From NCBI GenBank assembly GCA_946803715.1, contig CAMPET010000024.1:264719-304112 (forward strand): 39,394 bases of DNA. The letters are read 5' to 3'. This document shows, piece by piece, positions 11,447 through 22,100 of this stretch (its first letter is position 1; each line of letters starts with the position of its first letter). The position numbers and the translations under genes were made by a program. Under the pieces are notes generated by a model. That model did no database searches. It saw nothing but the letters and a program-made list of their open reading frames with translations, and was not told where the DNA came from. This stretch comes from Beroe ovata (Eukaryota; Ctenophora; Nuda; Beroida; Beroidae).

Positions 11447-11720
11447 TCACATTGTACTTTTGCAGCCAATGCTGAAGAATCAAGAAGTTGAAGGAAAGAG
11501 CAGCCAGGACCGCTGGGTTGTCAAGAAAACAGTGGTCAACCTCTTGTTGCTAGAGCAAGATCATGAGAGACATCTGCCGTGCCCTGAGAGCCTGGTTAGC
11601 CAAGGATGGAAAATTGAACAAGGATGTGATGATAGTGACAGCATCTATCAATTACTGCCACTCATGTGCATTTCTGTCTTTGAATATGATTTCTGTTTGA
11701 ATAGGAACCAATAAGTTGGA
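11447..11720. repeat. Diverged dispersed repeat, copy 3 (partial)
   Basis: Only the 5' portion is present. After an acceptor-like CTTTTGCAG it reads PMLKNQEVEGKSSQDRWVVK then NLLLLEQDHERHLPCP and stays open to about 11714. This is the longest open version of the three copies. No family recognised. Confidence 0.55.
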
Positions 11721-12876
11721 TAGATGACGTGATGGACATTATTTTAGCTTTTGGCAATCTTTTCCTAAATTGTTTTCATTGTCATGTATGGAAGGCGCGG
11801 GTATAAACTTGCAATTTGAAGTGCAAAGCACATGATTTCATCAATTGTCAAATTATTATTTCTCATGCATGGTATGACATGGAACTCTATTTGTTGGAAT
11901 GACAGCAATGTTCTCATACTTTCACTTCAACTCATTGTGAATTCAGGATTTATAAAGTTGTTTACGTTGTTGCATCAGACTCTAAATGACTTTTATTCCA
12001 TCAACAACTTTCTTACAAGTCTTTTTTCCAACTTTCTTGAACTCAAATACCGCTGGAATCTCTGCATCGCTGACATATGCTAGGTCCCACTTGTGAGGAG
12101 CGCGCGCTAGTCACGTGACTTAATTCTGCATCGTGATTGGTCTAACGGCGCTTCCCTGCGCAAACGTCTCAAAACGCCCATGGGTAAACTATTTGGCCGT
12201 CTACTATAAATTCAGCGTGGAGTGAGCACACGTAATTGCGCGCCCTGTTCAACTCAGTGATCTAAAAGTCGTAGACGCGCAGCGCGCGGAGTATTTGGGT
12301 CACGCAGCTGCAGCGCGGGAACAACGTGGAATACATGGACATTGCATTTCGCATATTTCTCGTGCGCGCGCAGTGATCAGTGTTTTGGCTTCGTCAAATT
12401 TTATAAGACCTACTGTTTCTCGCGTTCTTGTTTCCATCAACCTACACAAATGTGATTGTAGTGTTGATAAATTTAAAACTCACTGCATAGGTAAGTCACA
12501 CTAGAATAGAGTGCCCTATCACAATAGTATAACTGCTAACATAAATTTTTTGTCTATGTAGTATGTATCAGTATTCTATAGTGACTGCCACTGTTGAGTG
12601 TTGACAGTGACTTTCTCTGGCAGTCAATTGTAACTTCTTGATTACTGATCATTCTCAGGCTGATCTCTAGAAAACGGGGTCTTTTGGCAGTGTATTCCAT
12701 GATGTTAATATTCCACAAAACTGATACTTTTACCTAAAAACCCTCACAATTCCTTAATGAGGTGGAAGCTGCCATGATCCATTGATTCACAAATTTATTT
12801 AAAAAGATGTTTCTGAATGAATCATCTCAAATGAAAGCATGAGCGACACATATCATATATCAGATGTTGATTATCC
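11721..12876. other. Non-coding spacer with a GC-rich repeat fragment
   Basis: AT-rich sequence with no recognised gene. At 12245-12325 there is a fragment of the same CG-rich family as 6909-7115: ACTCAGTGATCTAAAAGTCG, then GGAGTATTTGGGTCACGCAG. An AGTCACGTGACT palindrome lies at 12109-12120. The stretch ends at an unknown base (12877) where copy B of the duplication begins. Confidence 0.6.
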
Positions 12877-12877
12877 N

Positions 12878-14962
12878 GTCACGCAGCGCGGGAACAGTCA
12901 GGTAACATCTGACAACGCGCGCATGCGAGACGAATTTATCGACAGGGTCTATTATTGATCAAAAACTTTTCTCCCGGCTTCGTGTGTGCGAACAGTGCGC
13001 AATGCAACATTCATTTTAATTTTACTCAGTGATTTGAAAAGTTGTGAAGACCACAAATGCAATAGTTGAAACGCGTAGCACGCGGCGGCGGAGTATTTGG
13101 GTCATGGTCACGCAGCGCAAGAACATGAACAGACCCGTGTTGCCGTGTTGGCCGGTTGGCGTGTTTTGCTCCATGCTTGCCTCATAAGTGGTATGGCAAA
13201 TATAGTCAGCAGTTTTTGTGCGCGGCGAGGGAACACAAATAAAAATAATAATCATTTAAATTCTATTCTATTCTATATTCTATTCTAAATTAAATAAGCC
13301 ACAAAACCTTCACGGCTCCATGGTTTTTAATAACCTTTCTGTTTCCATCTTGCTGCAAAAATAGGAGCAAATCAGATTTCATCTGACCTCTCTTTTTGCG
13401 TGTGCAAGGTCAGATAAAATCTGATAAAGATTATCTTACATGTGCAGAGTGAAGTCATTTTAATAGCTCTGAACCAGATTTTAAAATGTTAGCTGGATCC
13501 ATATGTTTATTGCTTAATACTTTTGGTGAATGTTGCCTCTTGCTTTTATGTTCTCTTAGCCATTTGTTTAGACTTTTCAGTCAGTTTGATCTTCTTTCAT
13601 TCTATTCTACCATACTTTAACATTTTACTGTTCAAATAAGGTGTAACAAAGAAAATACTTTATCTAATATGGAAAAATCAATATCTGTGACTGGAACTTT
13701 TGGAGAAGTTGTTGCTACGGACCGGATCATCTTTACAATTTCCTGTTCTAGTTCCAAGCATACTGCAGATGAAGCAAGGTGAGCTTTTGTATATTAGATG
13801 GGTACACCATTAAATAACTGAATCTATTTAAGCACTTAATTTATGTTTTCCCCACCCTCAAATTCATGTTACAGAGATAGTGTTGAAAAACGCCAAAAGT
13901 ATATTACCCAGTCCTGTTTAAATGATGGTGGTAAGGATGTTGGAGAGAATTGTCTCCTTACCAAGTCCGGAGATATGTTTACTTTTATCAAAGGTGTGAT
14001 GTTTTGGCTGCATCATAACAAAAAAGTAGAATGTAGATTTAACTGATTGTGGTATAGTTATTAAGTAACTTTTAACCTATGCATAAAACTAGTCATCATT
14101 TCAAATTATTGTGATGACCAAATTTCTCTTAGAAACTCGAGTGACTCTCAGCTCTGTTGAAAAGCTTGATATACTAAGGAACAAATTTATTGAGAAACTG
14201 GATGCAAGTATAAAACTGCATGATACTCTTTATGGCTTCAAAGAGAAGACACTTGCTGAAACAAGGTAGGCAATTCTGATTAATATGACATTTTGAGATA
14301 TTTTAAGATAAATAGAACAATCTAAATCAATCAAAATTGTAAGATTTACCTTTCAATAAGATTTTGATAACCATTTCCTACTCCATAGCAAAAGAGCGTT
14401 CACAAATGCATGTAGAGTAGCTACAGATAAAGCTTCCCATTTGTGTAATAATATGGATGTCAAGCTAGGAGAATGTATAAGCATTGTTGAAACATCATCG
14501 GGATGGGTAGCAGACTCCAACGTGAGTAAAAGAGAGATTTTAGACATATGATAGGCAAGCGTCCAAGGTTTGAATTATATCATGGGTCTCACTATAAGAA
14601 TTCTTGACTATCAACAACATTACATGAGCCTACCTCTCAGACAGGAATAAAGGAAAATCTGGCACCCTTCATAATACAATGATACAAAACCTTTCAGCTC
14701 GCAAATAATTTCACAGAAAAGGAATTTCGATGTACAGTTCAGGCTCAGTTTCGAATAGTTCAGTGAGCTTCATAACCTATGATGACTAACCATCAGGGAC
14801 ACTGCTAAGCACACTTTATGGAACAATCCAACTTAATATCAAATTTCGTGTCTTGCTTGGGACCATTCTCTCAACTCTTGAGTTATATCTGTTCTGTGTT
14901 GACGTTATGTGTACAAAACATTATAGTAACTATCCCAACTGATAGAATATCAGAGAATTTTT
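12878..14962. repeat. Segmental duplication, copy B (2085 bp)
   Basis: Starts directly after the unknown base at 12877, in the middle of the GC-rich element sequence, and matches 7099-9183 without indels. It then continues smoothly into the last IRAK1BP1-like exon and CEP152, so this copy is probably the correctly joined one. Confidence 0.95.
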
Positions 14963-15058
14963 GTTATCAGTGGACTAAGTTCAATAAATGATTTGCTAAC
15001 ATTTCTATATTTTTCATTTCAGACAGAGCATTTATTTTCCATGATGTTTATGAATTAG
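13669..15058 (+). CDS. IRAK1BP1: IRAK1BP1-like SIMPL-domain protein, copy B
   Basis: Exons 13669-13778, 13875-13993, 14133-14265 and 14389-14521 repeat the four of copy A. A fifth is possible at 15023-15058, in phase 0 after a good pyrimidine tract and TTTCAG, ending TEHLFSMMFMN and TAG. That gives 176 aa. Human IRAK1BP1 is longer (about 260 aa), with an N-terminal extension and a C-terminal SIMPL strand I do not find here, so exon five is tentative. The three substitutions relative to copy A (GCC/GCT, GTA/GTC, GAG/GAA, all in exon four) are synonymous. The stop lies about 185 bp before the CEP152 start, so the two genes are close head-to-tail neighbours. Confidence 0.72.
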
Positions 15059-15242
15059 ATTCTTTGTAATACAGCATGTAGGTATCAATTGTGTTATTTA
15101 ATTTGTTCAGACTGTGCAAAACTACTGTTGACCACTGAGACTCAAATTTTGTAAAGAAAGCCTTTGTGATTCAATATGAGATTTTTTATTCCTTCATTGC
15201 GCATTGAAGGATCATTCTAATTTATCAACAAGCCATTGTAGA

Positions 15243-16142
15243 ATGTTAGAGACAACTGATTTGGGGAGCACACTCATTCATAACCCAATATTTGATGATG
15301 TTGAAGATGAGAATCCTTGTGAGGATCAGGTACTACTTCACTCAGTCCACTCTGACAATTGCCACATTTTGTCATAGACATTATACAGGATCAATATCCT
15401 GCTTGTCGTAGCTGACTAGGATGCCTACTAGTTGACCATAACACGAGTTGTCTATAATACTTTCCATTATCTTACCCCTAGATACGTTATCATATAGTGG
15501 CAATATTTCCCCGCAGATAAGAGCAGATCTAGATAAGGTACTCGACGACGATATTGACGATGCGGATGATTGGGAAGACGATGAAAATGAGCCTCCTAAC
15601 GCAAGCAACCACGGCAATGAGGTTGCTGATACCATCTACAAGAATACCTCGGGAAATGTGAAGCAGAATACAACTAGTCGAGGGAATACCAGTAAGGATA
15701 TCTACAGTCACACAGCAAATAACCCTCAGAATGTAAGAAATATCTGGGTTTTCCTAGAGATGAACTTCCTGCTAATGAACTGATTGCAACAAAGCAGTCT
15801 GACGAGTGACGATATATAATTGTTACAACACAGGGTCTAAGACACGCGTATCAACACAACGGTGGACAGTGGCCGCCTCTACAACCACTTCAACCCCCGC
15901 ATCCCTACCTCAAGTCATACCCCATACCGGGGATGTATCAACCCCCTTTCTACCCCTTTCCCCCCGCGGGGAACTTTGAACAGGGGTACGAGAGTAGAGA
16001 CACGTTCGACAGCAGCGAGATTAATAACACAGATCAGGTAAGTGTCACTGTGTCAATCTGTGTGTTGTGCCAGTTCGTCCGTAATCCGTTGTGTCATGGT
16101 TATTATAAGTTTCGCTCCGATTCCCTGTATGAGTGTGTGTGT

Positions 16143-16173
<31 letters not shown>

Positions 16174-19100
16174 AGTGTGAGANGTGTGTGTGTGTCTATA
16201 GTGTCACCGATGTGTACGATGCACATGCGCGGTAGAGTGTGCATGGTGTAGTGTCAATGAAATCTACTTACACAGGTGTCACAGTTGAGCAGAGACGATT
16301 TTTACCCAGTGGGGGCTGATAAGACAGAGTGGGACAGTCAGAGGTAACACTTGCTGTAACGATCATGTACCCAATACCCATGTCCCATGTAGATTCTCAA
16401 TTCCCACTGTGTTCAGTGTTCACAGCGGTATAGTCCCGAATCCGGTACTATTGACTATTCTCAATTCAATCTGTTCTCACAGCGGTATAATAGTCCAGTA
16501 CTATTCTCAATCTGTTCTCACAGCGCTATAATAGTCCAGTACTATTCTCAATCTGTTCTCACAGCGGTNGATAACTGTAGTGATAGTTTAGCATCTATAG
16601 TGTCACCGATGTGTACGAAGCACATGCGCGGTAGAGTGTGCATGGTGTAGTGTCAATGAAATCTACTAACACAGGTGTCACAGTTGAGCAGAGACGATTT
16701 TTACCCAGTGGGGGCTGATAAGACAGAATGGGACAGTCAGAGGTAACACTTGCCGTAACGATCATGTACCCAATACCCATGTGCCATGTAGATGGGCTGA
16801 TGCCTAATCCATTCAGTGGTATTATTCTGTTGTACTATTCTCCATATCTCTGTTGCAGCTTTACGCTCAATTCCCACTGTGTTCAGTGTTCACAGCGGTA
16901 TAGTCCCGAGTCTGGTACTATTGACTATTCTCAATTCAATCTGTGTTCACAGCGCTATAATAGTCCAGTACTATTCTCAATTATCTCTCTCAGTATAATT
17001 CTCTCACAGTATAATATTTCTCAGTGGTAGTCCGGGAGGAGGCAGTAATCACATGAGTAGCGATGTTTTCGTGGATACTGGAGATGTTGAGCACCAGCCT
17101 GAACAACTCAACGCTCTCTACAGGGCTAACCAGAGGTACCATCCGTCAGGGGTCCGGGGTATCCCGCCACTGGGCTTGTGTGGGGGGTGATCAGATGATC
17201 GCAGTAGTTGTGTTAACGGAGATCTAGAGATTCAGTTTGTGTGGGGATGATCGCAGTAGTTTTAAGTAATAAGGAGGTACAGAGATTCAGTTTCTCAAGG
17301 GTCCAGGGTAGTGAAAGTCAGGGGCTCGGACTTTAGGGTAGCGGCGATTTATAGGTCAGTATGAGCGACTCCGTGTGTTTGCGAAATGGAGTTACTTTCT
17401 ATTTCTCTGTTCCCCTGCAGGAAGCTGGATCAGATCACTGCACAGCTACAAGAAACCCAGGAAACGTATACGAAGCAGATACACCAGCTACAACATGAAG
17501 TTGGTCTGCTAAAAAGTGAGAAGAGTATTCTTGAAACACAGGTATAAATCCCCAGAAATTGCGTCAACTTCATCACCCTTCTTGTCAAGTGTAGTTTCTC
17601 TCTACCGTATTGATCCATTTATTGTATCGTCTCAATAGCCACGGTCTAGTTATCGATACTGCTTGCAAAATCAGCCCCCAAATCAGTATTTTCCGAAATA
17701 GCGTGATCTGATACAACCATATCATATGCTCCGTGGTAATTTAATTTTCTATTCCAGGCGTCTCAGAGTACAGTGCGAACTAAACAACTGATAAATGAGT
17801 TAGAGGTGGAGAAAAGGGAGAAGGAGGATAGTAGGAAACGTGTGGAACAGTTGAACGAACAGATCATATCACTTGAACTAGATCTACAGGTACGGTAGGC
17901 GAGTTCTTCATCTTCTCAGATCCTTTCTCTGCCCTCCTCCCCACCTCCTCTCCTCCCCCCTCTTTAGAGACAGCTTCGCCTGCACTATTCCCCTGGGATT
18001 ATTCTCTAGTGGACCTCTGCAGCTCTGAATCTGTTTTATAAATTTCTGATCAGGGCTGTACAACTATATAAGATTGTAGAGTTGTACCACTCTATCACAA
18101 CTTCCAACTCCTACAGGAAAAGAACAGTGATATAAACCGGCTGAATTACCAGTTGAAAGACTCCGTACCCAAGAAGCAGTCTGATTTGTGTGAGGGAATG
18201 CTGGATAAGGCGACCAAGGCGCACGAGCAACAAGTCACGGAGTTCAAGAAGAAACTTGATACGGCCAAGAGAGAAATCGTTGAAAAGGTGAGACATCGTG
18301 TTTCGATGATAGTTGATAGATTTTATGCTGTGATGATGCTGGTTGCGCCTTGTAGCGCCTTGTTGCGCCATGTTGTGCCTTGTTCAGGCGCCATGTTGTT
18401 GCGCCATGTTGTTGCGCCTTGTTGCGCCATGTTGTGCCTTGTTCAGGCGCCATGTTGTTGCGCCATGTTGCGCCTTGTTCAGGCGCCATGGTTGTTCACA
18501 CGATCTTACCCAGGATTTGCTGATTGAGAAATTGAAAGTTGAACTACAGAACAGTGTCAAAGATAAAATTACCACCCTTGAGGCAGACCTGCAAGAAAAG
18601 GAAGCTGGTGTGAAGAATGCTCTAGAAGAACTGTTGATCACTCTTCCCAAGATTAACATGATCGACATCAACATGTGAGTTGACACAGTGAGGAGGACGC
18701 AGAGTCGAGAGAGATTTGATCAACTTACCTGAATTGTTATCGTGCGACTGAATGAACCGATCTAAGAAATTAAGTGTACTAAGAAACCCAATGTTTGACA
18801 TATGAACTCCGGCAGGCCGCTGGTCACCGAGGTACAGAATTGCGGGGTAACTGAGCTGACAGCCCATCTGAACATGATAACTGCGCGTCTGTGTGACAGT
18901 GAGAGTGACGTCACTCCACCACGGACACTGGTGTCATCGATAGAGGACTTGAGGAGCGAGTGTGACGTGCTGAGACACACTGCTGCACAGTTGCAGGTGC
19001 GACACATCACTGACCAAAACCGTAACCTCATATTGACTAATGACTATCATACACAACAGACACAGACACACACAGTACANACACACTCCCTCAGAGTCGA

Positions 19101-22100
19101 GTTGCTCAGTCAGAACAAGCTGTGGAGGAGGCTAACAGCAGGGTGGAGGCGAAGGCACGGGCGATCTCATATATGGAGGGGGAAGTGGACAGACTAACTG
19201 TGGAACTGAAGGAAGCAAGGGACAGTGTTAAGAGATGTGAGCAACGCGAGAGTGATGCTGTCGCTAGGGAACGAGGTACATGTGTGTGTGTGTGTGGATT
19301 GTTTCATGCTACCAGTGGAAACACATCATGTGTGTCACGTGTGTCGCGTGTGTCTCATGGTTTGTTACGTGTGCAGATGCGATGGAAAAGGTGGCAGCGG
19401 CAGAGAAGAGATGTGAACAGACATTGATCGAACAGACCAATACACTAAAACGGATGAGGTCGTCGGAAGAGACATCACGATTGGAGAAGCACAGCCTGGA
19501 GAATAAAGTCGAGGAATTTAGGTAAACAAGGGGAGTGGGGTTGAAGTGAGGGGGTTGGAATAATAGAGGGGAAGGGGAGTGGGGTTGANNNNNNNNNNNN
19601 NNNNNNNNNNNNNNNNNNNNNNNNNNGGGGAGTGGGGTTGATGTGAGGGGGTTGGAATAATAGAGGGGACGGGGAGTGGGGTTGACAGAGGACGGTGTAA
19701 GGGGCTGACATGATCAAAGAAACGAAGGGATGTGGAGTGAGGGCTGGATATCTGAGCTTTGTTTTTCAGGCTACAAGTCAGTGCACTTCAAGAAGAAATT
19801 GACAAGAATAAAGACCTCTACGTCAATTTGAGTCAAGATAAAGATCAGCTCAGGAAGGAATATGAGAAAAGACTGGAGAATTTCCAACAGAAGGTTGGTT
19901 TTGTCGTTAAGAATGCAGGAACTGAGAATGAGTATCTAAGAAATGAACGGTTAGATCTTGGAATGAACATTATATGGAATGTTGCAGGCATCAGATGAAA
20001 TGTTGACACAACTGCGTGAAGTGAGACTGAGATGTGAAGAGGAAACAGAGGAGCTGCTAGTTAGGAAAGAAGAGGAAATGCTCAGCTCATTTGGTAAGTG
20101 ATTGTAGCACGGAATTCAGGGCGGAGTCAACGCGGAATGATAGATTATATGATCACGCATCATTCATTTCTTTAGAAGAGGAAAAGGAGAAACTGACAAT
20201 CGATCTGACAGCCACCCTAACTCAAGCGTTTGAAAAGAGACTAGAGTCGGAGATAGAGAGTTCACAGAAACAGTGGAGTGGAAGCACGGACATCTCAACT
20301 CTTGCCATGCTTGAGGTTTGCCTCTTCAACAGTCTTCCATAAACCAATCACCGAAAATCGGTTAACACTTAACTGAAACACGATACGCTATATTATGTAT
20401 TTGCCACTAAATATTTTAGCGGTTAAATTTCGCGCTTTAAGTGCGTTCGCGGAAGGCGCAGCGACATCAAGGCATGGATATGGTATTGTCGTTCGCGTTC
20501 AGTGTCTGTTTTCCAACGTTCCCGCGCGCGCGTCAGCATTTCAATGCGCGCCGTGGGAAAAACTGCATTCCATGTGCCCTCAATTTAATTGCGTACACAT
20601 TAATTACGGACAATTAGTTGTGCTGTAAACTACAGTCGTATCATTAGTGGCGGCTATTAAACTACATATAATTTTAATCGTGACTGACATGTATACATGT
20701 TAATCATACATTGTACACGTTTGTATGCTTGTACTTGATTCTTGCAGCAATGTCGCCCTACTGCTATAAAATGGTTTGATATTGCAACTAAAATAGTGAA
20801 CTACTGTGTATGGACTCATTGAAAAATGGACTCGAATTCATCTTAGCAATTCGATCTTATCTAATGTCCCTCTCCACTTTCAGATGTCACATCGCGGCGT
20901 GCAGACTGACAAAGTTCTTGACAGCCTGAATGAGGCTCATTACGCTAAGATATGGCAAGCTGAGCGCACATCTGAGTTGTCGCTAGCTCGTGAGACGGCA
21001 GTAGCCTTGGCGAGAGCAAACTGGGAAAAGGAAAAGGAGAAGACTATAAGGAATAGAGTTGATATCATAGTCAGGTACTGACATTCTCACCAGTATCAAT
21101 GTTTTGTATGAGTCAGCATCATTGGCAGTGTTGTTCATCCCTTTACTTCAGATCTAAGAAGGAAGAGTGGCTGAAAGAAGCATATAGAGCGAATGAGAAA
21201 GAAGTTGATGATCTCAAGACCCAGCTGAAGCAAGCAGTGAACAAAACAGAGGTATTCTGCCAGGAAAACTTCATAGTTACTAGAAACCGACTTTACTGAG
21301 CTTTCTGACTACGGAAAATGGAAATAGCGCTCAAAATTCCACAGAAAACGATGAAAAACTAGCGAGAATTAACGTCTGAAACACCTGCTTGCTTGGTCAA
21401 AAATTGCCAGGTGGGGTAAAAGACCCCTAGTTCACCGCTATTATCCACGTAGTTGAGCTGGGTCTGGTCTCAACTAAGCGATGTGAGTGTCGTGTGTCAT
21501 GTCATGGGGTGAAGTGTATTGTTATTTGTATCGTTCGGTTTATAGTCAAGTGTTCTGGTAATGCGCTTTGCAGTGGCCTAGTTCTGATACAGCTAGATCA
21601 ACTCATGGGGCAGAGGATTGGGCTAGATCCTGCTTACACTCCCCGTCGTAATTGATACTAGCTGCAGCATCACCAGAACCCAAGACTGTATTTGTATTGC
21701 GTTTAGGTCATAGAACACCGATGATACAGCCGACCTGATGCTGATGGCTAGTATGCAACAACACACTACATTCGACCTGAACCCATGGCTACACAGCACT
21801 ACACAATCAACTAAACTCGATGAGCTGGGTCAACCGACCCAAACACTAAGTACAAAAGTCGGTTTTATTAGTCTGAAATCTCAAAAATATTTCCTTATGA
21901 TCTAGTTCTCATTTTAATTGTACATGTTGCAGCATCTAATTGATCACGTGTTCTTGATCTAATTGATCACGTGTTCTGTCCACTATCGACGGACATCAAA
22001 TCAACTAATTAAGATTACTTACTCACCGTTTCCTATGTAGTTTTGAGCGCTGATTCCATTTTTCGAGGTCTCAGTGCTCTGTGACCACACCCTATGCCAG

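Noticed and set aside
18153-18527. Cys/Leu/Pro-rich ORF over a CEP152 exon and minisatellite
   Set aside because: The first part is the real exon 18117-18287; the rest is low-complexity translation of the GCGCCATG repeat beyond the donor.
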